A stretch of DNA of 64,000 nt from Cinclus cinclus. Lineage: Eukaryota; Chordata; Aves; Passeriformes; Cinclidae. Positions 22,490 to 33,600 of this stretch are shown piece after piece. Where the stretch lies: positions 17,421,662 to 17,485,661 of the forward strand of contig NC_085050.1 in assembly GCF_963662255.1 (NCBI RefSeq), given 5' to 3'. The position numbers were made by a program, and so were the translations under genes. Every line of letters begins with the position of its first letter. Positions within the stretch are counted from its first letter, which is position 1. The notes beneath the pieces are model-generated. The model did no database searches, was not told the origin of the DNA, and saw only the letters and a program-made list of their open reading frames with translations.

Positions 22490-25400
22490 TTCTTGAAAAT
22501 AATTAAAACTGCATTTTAAAATAATTAATTAATATAATTAGGTGATAATTAATGAAATAATAAATCTATACCTTTTGTGAAATTGTGTAATCACAAAGGA
22601 GAAAAAAGCATTCCAGCATTTCCCACATAGGAAAAAAAATTCCCATGTGAGCATGAATATGTTTTGCATGCTCTAGACTAACAAATCTTCAAACAGGAAG
22701 CACAGTTTATAAATTATAAGTACTTTAAATATATATATATAATTAAGGCTAGATAAAAACAGGTGGGAAAACATGTTTCTTGAGTTTCAGGACTCACAGT
22801 GGTGTTGGTAAATATTGTCCTCTTTCTTTCAGCATTCTTTCCAGGTTTTTCTATATGAGGGACTTTTGGGCTGCTTGGACACATCAGCATGATAGCGACA
22901 GTACTCAGCTGCAAATGATGTAGAAAGGATAAGTGCAACCATTAGAGTATGAAAAATCCTAATTGCAGGTGCAGCTGGAGGACTTGTGTGTTGTGTCCTC
23001 AGTCTTCTGTCTACCTTAGAGCATCTGAAAAAGGATTCACTTTGTCTGGTTGCCTAACAGAGAGCAGATGCAGTGACACAGGATATCTTTTTCAGTGCTC
23101 TTATACTCGTATTCCCAGTGACCATGACTAACTGACACAAAATCAAACGGGCTTTGTGTATGCCAAAGACTTTTTGTCTATTCAGGCTGTTAAACCATGC
23201 TTAATGTCAGTGTAACTTCACAAACCTTTTAACATTATGTCATACTCTAGAAAAGGCCGTTTTCCTTATAGTATTTACAATGGATAACAATTCTCAGTAA
23301 TTAATCTCATAAAACTGGGATGTGAATTGAATATATTTAATAAAGAAAAACCCCAAAAACATTCTTGCACCTCAAAGAATATTCGGTGGTGAGATTCACA
23401 CCACCTGTTTTGAAGAAAGCGAGTCAGTCAAAACAGCTACAAACATAGACCACCTATTTCATGTCTGCAGAGCTGCTGAATCTGCTTTGATTTTCCATTC
23501 CTTCCCTCAGAATAACATACTGGAGTTTAACCTTCATTATATGATTATGTCTGTAGTTCTCATGGTAATTAAGTGACCTTCCAGAACAGTGAACAAAACT
23601 TTCAGGCTGAGAGATTAATTCTGAGAGGTGTGAACTTTTCTGTTCATCCCAATCGATGTTAACTCTGAAGCCTTACAGATAGCTTACATTTCAGTCTCAT
23701 TAACTATTTCACTGCTGATCATTTTGCACAAAAGACTCAGTAATAAAATTGAGCCACAAAAGTAGCTACTCCCAAATGACTGAGAACTCCAGATCCACCA
23801 GATCCTTTTATCTGCAGCATCTATAACACCATAGTTTGGTATCAGAAAAGGAATCTGTAGCATACTGAAGACCAAGACCAAAAAGGTGGTCTTCACCAAA
23901 ATGTGAGGAAATGACAATAAATAAAATTCCATATGAAAATAAATAAAACAAGAGTCTCTGTCCTGAAATTATTATTCATGCTCGTATTTAATTCAAGAAA
24001 TACCTTTCTTAAGTGTAAAGGAAGCTGTTGCAGAATTTCTAAGCTCACTTTATGGCTATGAAAGAGAAGCAGAAACACTGCAGCACAGCATGGGTCCAGC
24101 TGGAAAAAGCATACATTGAGCTCTGATCTTAGCTAAGCAGATTAGCACCAAGATAGAGCCAAATCACTCTTACATGTTATTCTCATTAGAAGCTACTCAG
24201 AAAAGTAAGAAGGTGACTTTCATCCCCATATAAAGGAGTTGAGCATGTTTAACTCTTGGAAATACTCAGCAGTTCATAGCAGTAGTCCTGTTACTGTTTG
24301 TGCCTCACGTACAAGGGCTTGTCTCCACTTTTAAGTTATGCCAGGGTGAAGTTGAAGAGGAATGTGAAGCATCTGAAACAGCTCTTCTGTAACCCCTCTT
24401 GTTCTGTAGCACTCTGGCGCTGCAGGTTAGACAATCACCAAAGCTCTTCTTCAGCGGCGCTGCCACGTCCACCGCTCACCCCTGCAATCCCCAAGTTCCA
24501 CAGGACAGAGGTTTTGGGACACTGGCTCAGGTGTTTGGAGGTGCTCAGCTCACCATCACCCCAGCCGAGAGTCTGCTGGGTCTAATCACCCAAACATTCC
24601 TTCCAGCTTGAGAAGAGTGTGGGGTGCCTATGTGATAAGGTCAGGTTAAGCAGGTCTCAGGTGGAAAGTAGTGGATGGAATGGACTTGCTGAAATCGAAG
24701 CGCGGGCTTATGAAATTTCTGTTGGCACTGCTGGAGCTAGTCAGCATTATATAGTCCCTGGATCATCAGGGACTTTATGATCTGTCTTAGTCTATTTGTG
24801 TTCTAACAATAACTTCAGCTGCTAGTTTCATGAGCTCTGCTCTTTGCAGGAAACAGTAAACTGTGCCTGAAAATCACTATGTAAAATACATTGCAAAGGA
24901 AGGGAGTAAAACAGGGCCACACAAAAAAAAAATGAAGTGACAAAAGGCTGTAGGGGATTAATAAAACTTAACTGGCTTACAAATAGGAAGAAATTGAATT
25001 GTTCAAGTAAAAGTTAACTGAAATGAGTTTTTAAAAAATTTCATATCTCAGATCTGCAAGGTTGTATTTGCTGACAAGTCTGTAGCTTGTTATTTTTATA
25101 CTTTTGGGTTTCCATCTCTTTATATCAATCTGGTGAAGGCTTATTAAACCCTTATTTGAATTTTTGTATCTCCTTCTGCTTAGACCTTCACAGTGACTCA
25201 CATAAAAAGCAATATTTTTAAAATCCATATATAAAACCTAGAATAGAAGCCCAAGTTTTAGCAATAGATTTTGATTTTGTCAGGCCTTGCTAAGCGAATG
25301 ATTGGGAAATAAAGTTCTATTTCTCCTTGAATATTTAGATGAAGTGTATTTTGTGGCTTCTGTGAAGAAATCAGGACTCTACTGACACTCCAGCCTGAGA

Positions 25401-27320
25401 AGTTTGCTTTGTACTTGGGTTCTTTTGGAGATAAGTAGTTCTAATTAACTGTTCCTGCATAACTCAGCTGCTTGTCAAATGTTGTACTTTTCCAGTCTTC
25501 TTCATCAAATCTCAGTGGAACAGATAGTTTATCATCCTGTATGTCCATATTTGTTGTTTTGCACTCACAGTGAGTAAATGTATTCAAAGGTTTTGTGAAA
25601 TATTGGTCTGTTCATTCTCTATTATCTGAATGAGGCACATCAGTTCAGCACAGGTAACTTGTTTTCATGTGCAGATTTTATAATGAGAAGGTGTTTGAAG
25701 AAATTTGCCTTTTTTGCAGACATAAGGGTGGCTTAGGCAAAGGTGTCTCACTTTTTGTCCATTTTTTTCAATCACCACATGATTTAGTACTTCACCTGCT
25801 GATTGTGCTAAAATACTTGGGTTATTGAGATTAAGACTCCATGGAACTATTTCTCCATTAAAGAATTATTTCTTTGATTTCCATGTTTCTTAATTTTCTT
25901 CACTAAAATCTTAGCAGTGTCAACAGTGACTCACTCAGACTTTGTCATTTGTCTAGCAGCATTGGAATGCTATTGCAGTATGGGAAAATTAATATTCTTT
26001 GGCATATTCTTCCAATTCATGAAAAGTCATGTAAATTCCATTATCTTAAAGCCAGTTGGGATGGTAAAATGGGAGAAATGCCAATTATTTGGGGTGGTCA
26101 CTGCAGTGAAATCCAGTGAATTTCCTAATTTCCAAGAGGCTAAAAAGTGTTCAGTGCTGGTAAGATTCATGCTTTGGTCAAAAGGGCTATCTCTGCATTT
26201 CTTCACAGTCTTTCAGGAGCTCTGCAGATTTGCATTATCTTTTTCTTTGGGCATTTGGGCTGGCATTCAAACAGGTTTACCAATTGTTATTTATGGTGTA
26301 TGAATAGTATTTGAACCAGCATTTTCTTGTTCCGTATTAGCTTCATAGCACTTCAGCTCTGGACAGCCTGAAACATGACATGGCTGCCTCTATGAGTGAC
26401 ATTATCTGGTGTCTTCTACAAATTAGTTACAGTGTGCTTCAAAGGAAAATGGGCCGTCCTTCCAAAAGGACATACATGAGCATCTGTTTTTGTGAATTTC
26501 TTACAAGTTGTCTAATATTTCATCACAGGTTCTTTTTAGCCTCTGCTCTTAAACTGGCATAGAGGTAACTTAGTTGATGCTGGCTGTCATTTCTGAATTG
26601 CTATGAGGTCAAGATTCTCATGTTCTCTGTCCTGTCAGGCTGTTCTGGACTGAAAATTTACTAAGTACATATTGATCATTTTCTTGTAGTATTCATCTAA
26701 AACATAACACTGAAGCTTCAACAGAAAGCACCAGATGTATCAAAAAGCTGTCAACAGCATTGTGTAGAATGCTGTGCAGCAGGCATTTTCCATACTGGGT
26801 TTTCTAGCTTTGAAAAACGGATTAAAATTTTCCCCATTTAAGAGCAATTGCAAGTAATTTCTTCTCCTATCAAATACATTTGCATGGGTCTAATATTTGG
26901 TGCGACTATCACCAGAGTAGATGATGACAATTTTTACCAGAATCCTTTGATTTTCAAAACATCCGGTATGCACTTAAATTACCAGATGATATTGCTTCTT
27001 CAAGTTTCTTTAAGAGAAATTTTTTTAAGTGGAAATGAAGTTTTTAAAATACATTGCTACATTTTCCAGAAGTACTCAATACTGAACATGATTCTAAAAA
27101 ATTACAATTGACTGATATATGGGTTTTATTGGTAAACTTTCCTTTTTGATAAACGTATTTTTCTGTAGTAGTGTCACTTGTATTTGAAGTGTTATATTCC
27201 TAAATATGTATTATTATTGTTATTATTATTATTATTAAGAGGTACTAATACAATACTTGTATTAATAAAGGAATTTAAGTACTTTTTAAATCACAGCTAT
27301 TTCTGTCTCACACCCTCATA
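22490..27320. other. Unique non-coding stretch with one G+C-rich patch
   Basis: No gene was recognised. It opens with A/T-rich DNA (22.49-22.56 kb), contains a G+C- and CpG-richer patch near 24.41-24.59 kb, and has a T-rich segment at about 25.35-26.9 kb. A 128-codon open frame at 25917-26303 (+) has hydrophobic, low-complexity content and no recognisable domain, so I do not call it a gene. Confidence 0.5.
27210..27237. repeat. (ATT)n microsatellite
   Basis: TTATTATTG is followed by five or six further TTA units. It is a short trinucleotide repeat. Confidence 0.85.
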
Positions 27321-27540
27321 CAGAATCACACAGAATTACAGAATGGTTGAGATGGGAAGGCACCTCTAGAAATCATTTAGTCCAACTCCCTGCTCAAACT
27401 AAGGTCAAATAGAGCAGGCTTAACTCGGCTTGTGCCCAGTTGAGTTTTTAATATGTCCAGGAAGGTAGACTCCCAAACCTCTCTGTGCAACTTCATTTGG
27501 TGTTTGACTATTCTTGTAGTAAAAAGATTTTTCTTATGTT
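27321..27540 (-). mobile_element. CR1 LINE 3' end (antisense, older copy)
   Basis: On the + strand this begins with degenerate octamer-tail units (CACAGAAT, TACAGAAT), then AGAATGGTTGAGATGGGAAG and AATCATTTAGTCCAACTCCC, and finishes with the region around AAAAAGATTTTTCTTATG. This is the antisense CR1 3' UTR and C-terminal coding end. It is more diverged than the copy at 20.65 kb. The 5' truncation point is at about 27.54 kb. Confidence 0.9.
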
Positions 27541-28750
27541 TTTGTGGACTCATCAGGGCCCATGGATGTGTATATGTACAGTTTGTTTGAATGTTCCTGG
27601 ACTGAGCCCCCTACAGTAAGGGTAGGTCTTCCTTGCACCAGACATTCTCCCTGGTGTCATGGACCTGGGATTGCTGAAGGCCAGTCTTTCAGTAATGACA
27701 GAGGGAAGGAGACACTGGGTGCCTCATCCTCCTCCCTGTCCCCTACTCAGCCATGAGCCTACATATTCCTCTGTGTTCCTTTTGCAGCTGCTAGATCTGT
27801 AGAAACCCTTCTTGTTACTCTTTGTACCCCTTGCCAGATTCAGCTTTGAGTGTGCTTTTGTTTTTCTAACAAAATCCCCATCCCTGTACACAGAACCTCT
27901 CCAGTCAACTCCCTCGAGCTGCAGTGCATGGGCTGTATATCTGTCCTTCTTTGTGAGACTTAACCGGCCTTTTTAAGTCTGGTTTTCTTGAAACACTCAC
28001 CCCTTGAGAATCTCATGATATGTCACTTCCAATTTTAGAGGAGGAATAGCATGATTTCTTTTCAAAGGATGAAAAAGTATCTCTAACATATTTGAGGGAA
28101 CTGGCCATCAGAGAAGGTAAGACATTCTGTGGAGCACAATGCACCTTCCAATAGCGTTCATGGAATTACACTGTTTCCACTAAAAATTATGAGTGCATGG
28201 AGAGGTTTGTTTTCTTGGAAATTATAATCACCTCATTCATCAATGAAAAATGAGGGGTTTTGAAAAATTGAATTTATTGTGAATGCAATGCCCTTAAATT
28301 AAGAACACTAACTGCTAGCTTCAAGGTACTGGCAGCAAAGTGTGTTCCTTTCACAATGTGAAGTATAGCTCTTGGACAGGCTGCATTTCTACAGAATGTA
28401 AAATGAGCCTCGTACAGCACCTTGCTTCTGAGGTCACTTGTTCTTTTCATATGGAGATGCCACCCTATAAGCTTGGGAAATCCTGTGTCACAAAATAGCT
28501 GTGGGCTGGCCAGAGACTATAAATCATGTTTTGGAATTTGGGGTGTTATCCAATATGAATGAGACCATTCCTTTTATAAAAACAACTTTCTATTTTTTTC
28601 CTGTCCATTATGCTGGAGCTAAATATAACATACTAATGGGCTCTGTAGGCTTGCAGTGGATTTCCTCTTGTGACTCAATATTTTTTCTATTAATTTATTT
28701 TTTATGTGTTTCCACTCCTATTCCTAGCAGCACAACATGTATCTTCACTA
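27541..28750. other. Unique non-coding stretch
   Basis: A G+C-richer segment follows the CR1 copy (27.55-27.77 kb) and could be more distant CR1 body, but I cannot align it from memory. Nothing else was recognised. Confidence 0.4.
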
Positions 28751-28880
28751 TAAAAAAGAAAGATAAAGATAAAGAAAAAAGATAAAAGAAATAAAAATAA
28801 AAGGGAAAAAAATAAAAGGAAAAAAAAAGAAAAAGGAAAAGAAAAGAAAATAAAAGAAAAAGAAAGAAAAAGAAAGATTG
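28751..28880. repeat. A/G-rich (purine) simple tract
   Basis: About 130 bases are nearly all A and G with scattered T, built from GATAAA-, AAAAG- and AAAGA-type units. It produces a spurious open frame of about 140 codons on the opposite strand, rich in Phe, Leu and Ser, which is not a gene. Confidence 0.9.
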
Positions 28881-30512
28881 AAAACCATGATTTATCTTCT
28901 ACTTGAAAAAAACCATCTGCAGAACAAAATGAGCCTCTTGATGCCGGAATTGTCATCAATGATGACTTTGACAAAATGAGCAATACATAATTTGCTAGCT
29001 CCCTTGCGAAGCTGAAACAGATTGTCAAATAAAACACTGGAGGAGATGCATATGGGGTGAGTAGACCAGCTTTGAATATGAACACACGCAGGTGGTCATT
29101 TAGTAGTGGTTGTAAGAGGCAGGACATCCCTAATTTGGGGGGTCATTTGCATTTGGAAATGCTCACTGATAAATAGCGTTGTATTCCCTATAGTAAAGCA
29201 GGACTGATACTGCCAAAACTACAGCTATTTCTGTTCCAGGGTAACTTGAACAAACCAGACAGCCCAAGGCAAAGTGAGTGGTTTACACTCCAGCAAACCT
29301 GCCATTAGTGGTGGGTTTGCAGAATACAGATTAGAAAGATTTGAAAAAGTGCTTTCTAAAAAATAGAAAAATAGAACTTCTTCATTCTCTAGTAAGAAAT
29401 TATGGTTTTCTTGTGAGGCAAGTAGAGCAGCTGTATTGACTGAAATACTGTGTAAAATAGTCAACCATCAAAAATGTTTTATCATAACCTCCAATTTTGC
29501 CACTACTCTGAATTCTCAAACTGCACACTCCACCGTCAGTCACTTGACAGAAGCTGAAACGCTCAAATATGTATGTTCCTTGTATGTGTGTTACTCCTTT
29601 TCCTTGACTGTGTGCCTCTGTATACTGTTAGATCATGAAAGATACTATTTTAAGAACATCTTTAAGAAATGTTATGCTTACTATGTATAAATTTATGCTT
29701 GTTCAAAGAAGGGTGGCATATGAACATTTTGACTAACATTTCATTTCATTCTTAGTACTTGGCTGTGTCAACCAAATTAATTAAAATATTCTATTAAGGA
29801 ATTATTAATCTACCAATCAAGAAAGGTTTCTCTGAGATGCTGCTCCTGCAAAAACCTTTTCTTTGTTTGAAGCCCCCACAAGATGTTCTGATTGGCTTCA
29901 ACCCCAAGGAGATTAAATGACATTGTGAGCACATTCAGCACTGAGGACATTCTTGTTTGGACAGAGGATGATATCTGAAGGCCTTACTTCTGACAAGGTC
30001 CTTCAGATATTAGTATGCTATAAATAACTAATGATGATGTCAGCTTGGGGGCACTTAGCAATGTGTGAGAGCATGCTGCTCCTTCACCAATAGTTCTGTA
30101 ATCTCAGCCTTTTAGCATATTACTTCTAAAAGAACATAACTTCCTCTGGAACCTTCATTTCCATTTAACCAGCCTTGTCCTTTTTTCAGATATACTCCCC
30201 TTGACATGTGTAAAAGAAATACCCCAATGAAAACTTGTTCAGAACCACTAATTACTTTTGACCAGACTCCTTCCTCCATACCTTGGTTAATAGTGTGGAT
30301 TGGAGAAAATTGTGGCCAGATCTGCTATCCCAACAATTATAGAGAAATGAAAGTGACAATTTGCTTACTTGCCTGAAAGATCAAACAGTAAAACCCTAAT
30401 TTCAGTCACTTGGCACTGGATTTTATATATTGAAACTGGCAGGCCCACTTTATGCAATGTCCAAGCAGAAATTACCTCAGGCTTTTATGGACTACCTGGC
30501 TTTTAGGGGACT
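28881..30512. other. Unique non-coding stretch
   Basis: No gene or repeat was recognised. A perfect short hairpin at 29971-30010 is listed separately. The 29.8-30.2 kb part has balanced composition and could be conserved, but this is a guess from texture only. Confidence 0.45.
29971..30010. repeat. Short perfect hairpin
   Basis: Arms ATATCTGAAGG (29971-29981) and CCTTCAGATAT (30000-30010) are exact reverse complements. Inside them CCTT (29982-29985) pairs with AAGG (29995-29998) across a single bulged T, leaving a 9-base loop. It is too short for a typical microRNA precursor, and no T-run terminator logic applies in this genome. Confidence 0.85.
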
Positions 30513-30668
30513 CCTTTCTCTCTCTCTCTATCTCTCTCTCTATTTTTTTTTTTTATTTGGTTTGGTTTTGTGGGGTGGGTTGTTTGTTTTGGTTTTGGTT
30601 TTTGTTTTGTTTTGCTAGTTTGGGGGTTTTGTTTTGCTGTGTTTTCTTGGGGTTTTAGAGGGGTTTTA
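30513..30668. repeat. (TC)n followed by T-rich and G/T-rich tract
   Basis: A (CT)n run, a poly(T) run and a long G/T-only stretch (TTTGG, TTTTGG, TGGGG units) lie head to tail, so the + strand has almost no A for about 130 bases. The G runs are mostly 2-5 long and irregularly spaced. The open frames over it (Leu/Phe/Val/Trp-rich) are artefacts of composition. Confidence 0.85.
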
Positions 30669-33600
30669 AGTGCATGTTAACCATACATACATATAACCAA
30701 ATATAAAATTTGAAAAAAAAAGTGACCGAATTAATCATACATCATACAAATACAGTGTAGTGTGCCTTGACACTGAGTGTTTAATAACCTATCCTTAGAG
30801 ACAGTGGAAAACTGCAGTAATTGAAGAAGGAAGAATATTTGACTCTTGAGTATGACTTTATGAACACTATATAGTTCATCGTACACTGGGGATATTTTAA
30901 GTGCAGACCACTGGTGTACAGTAAGTTTACCTCTTTGACAAATGATTATTTTACCACATACTCATATAGGAATCTTTTACTACTGCAGATGAATGAAGAT
31001 AAAAAGCTGCAGAGCATTCTTATTCCCTTTTTTAATGTTTCTGTCTTTCTTAAATCTATTCTCCATGCTGTCCTTAAGGTCAGGAAAGAAGAAAAAGCTT
31101 CAGGACTAGTGTGAGTCAATTCAGTTTGCTAAAATCAGCATGATGATCAGATTTTCTTTGGTATAACAAGGTGATTACTTTACAAACACCTGGCTTGCCT
31201 TCACTGATCTGCACTCTGAAGTTGAAGCACAGACCACTCCCTAGTAAATTAACTAAAGAGTTCACAAATCTTATCTTATAACCCCTGCCTCTGGGAGAGG
31301 GTCTTAGTTCATTGATCCTACATGAATATTGAACAATTTTTGGCTACAAACGTCTGTTCACAGCTCTATATGGCTAGCTAAATGCTAAAAATCAGAAATC
31401 TTTACCTCAGAAACAGAAAGCTGAATGCATTAAAGAGTTCTGCAGAAAAATGGATCAGTACTGCTTAAGTTTTGCACGATGCTGTCTCTTTTGAAGCCAA
31501 GTGATTCACTAGGCTATATATACACAACTAAAAAAGTTCTGTGCAGATTTTATCCTATGGAAATCATAGTACAGTCCATTAATTACCCTCTCTGATGAAG
31601 GGAAGGGTGAAATTTGTTATAGAATCAGACCACAAGATAGGAAGTCCCAGGCATCCATTATATAATTTAGTCCTGACATAGCACATTAAATTCTGAGAAA
31701 GGAAGACCATTTTACTGTAAAGTCAGCAAAATACCACCAAACTAAAACAGTGCTGCCTGCATACCACTAGCCATATCTACAGTGAATAACCACTCTAATG
31801 ATCCTATCTGTGTTAATGCTATAAGAATTTTACAGTGGTCTGTGCTTTCACTTCAGCCTCACATAGGCATTTCTGTTGCTCCAGCAGGCATTTTAAGCTT
31901 TGACATTTTGGTGAAATATTAAACCTTCTACTTACACCATCATGCCTTTTCTATCTGTGGCCTGGTACACCGAAGGCACACCTGCTGAATTAACATGCCC
32001 TCCTGCTACCCCTTTCCAAATCTGTTTGCCAATGAGGGGAGCAAACACACCAGGCCAGTATTTCCAGGAGCTGGCAAGTGGTGAGGTTGTGGCTTTGGGC
32101 TCAACCCTGAGCTAACCCTGGCCTGGGCTGTGCCACTGGTGGCCTGGGACACAGTGTGACTCACAGAAGGGAGCAATTTCTAAAGCTCAGCACTGAACAC
32201 ACGCCTTCAGCCAGAAAACAGAGGCACAGAATCAAAGTCCTCTCTTTTCCTTGGCTCCAGGCAGGAAAGAATGGTGAAGTTGAGCTATCCCTAAATGCAT
32301 GGCACAGCAACATGAAATTCCATATTTTTTAAAGATTTAAGTCAGAAATTCAATACCTTTTTGGCTATAGTACCTGGTGTCAAAGTCCTAGTGCTCAAAG
32401 ATGGTATCAGGAGATGAAGACCTGCCCTGTCTCCTTTCACAGTCCAAATCAAGGTGTAGCCCAGAGTCAGAAAGGGAAATGCTATTTGGTTTACAGTGTG
32501 CAATTACTTTATTTTTGCAGTGATGTCTAGTGGAATGGATTTAATTGTTTTTGCCATGTTTATAAGCTGCCCGAGAATGTGCTGGGTGCTTTGGTCACTC
32601 CTTGAGCTTTTGGACTCACAGCCTTTGCTATCCTAAGGCTGTATTTTCCCCCTCACAGCTGGCTGCACAGTGTGCAGCAGCTCAAACAGACTGCATTCAG
32701 CTGGGTATTTACTTAATTTGCTTTTTCATACAACCTCTGATTTAAGTAAAATTATGAATAAATTAGAAAGCTACCACATGGCTTTCCCACCAGGACAGCA
32801 CACATTCTGCTGCTATTTCAAATCCAGTGATCTGTTTCTGTGCTAAGGTTCACAGAGAGGCGTTGCTATCTGATAACTGGTCAGCTCAAAGTTCAAAGAT
32901 CAAAATGTGACCGTGTGTGGATCGGTTTTGAGAACAAATGCTATACAGTAATGGGGACAGTATATCCTAAGACAACAGAGAGAATATTTGTTTTCAGCAC
33001 GCTATTTGCTGAGCAAGGTTTTATCCAAATCCATTAAAGAGCACAGCTAACAGCACTGCTGTGGTTATGAACATCCTTATGTGAGTCTACTTCATTACAC
33101 GTTAGCCCTAAGAGGCCTCAGCAGACTAAACAAGTACAGCTATACTGGGGGATGAAAGGATCAGAGATCAATTTATAGGAAAAACAAACTCTCCCTGTAC
33201 CTCCTCCTTCTCAGAAGCCGGTGATTAGGTGCTGTGTAAGGCACTTCAGCAGCAATGCCAGCCAACATCAGCATCCTGCTCTGCACCCCCCTCAGAGCAT
33301 CCCATGCATCAGAATCACAGCAACGGGAATCCATCATTTCCCAGCAGCACATAAGATATAAGCAGATATACTTGTTTATAACTAGAAAACTGGGGTAAAA
33401 AGATGCTTCGTAGCAGTGTTATTTGTTCTGTATCACAAAAATTTGCATGATTTTTGCAAACAAAACCCTTTTTAGCTCAAGCATCTATCCCGACAGCCTC
33501 CACATCTTTCTTCCATTATAGTAGGAAGAAAAGTCCTAAGTTTGAGATAATAGAGGAGCTGGATGTCTCAGAACAGACCTTTTTGTTCCCATACAAAAGC

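Noticed and set aside
25917..26303. 128-codon open frame (+)
   Set aside because: Skewed T-rich composition explains the hydrophobic residues; no family resemblance, no splice or promoter context.
28702..29127. 141-codon minus-strand open frame rich in Phe, Leu and Ser
   Set aside because: It is the translation of the purine-rich simple tract and its flank, with no domain.
30430..30658. Hydrophobic open frames that look like membrane segments
   Set aside because: The Leu/Phe/Val/Trp content comes from the (TC)n and G/T tract, not from selection on a protein.
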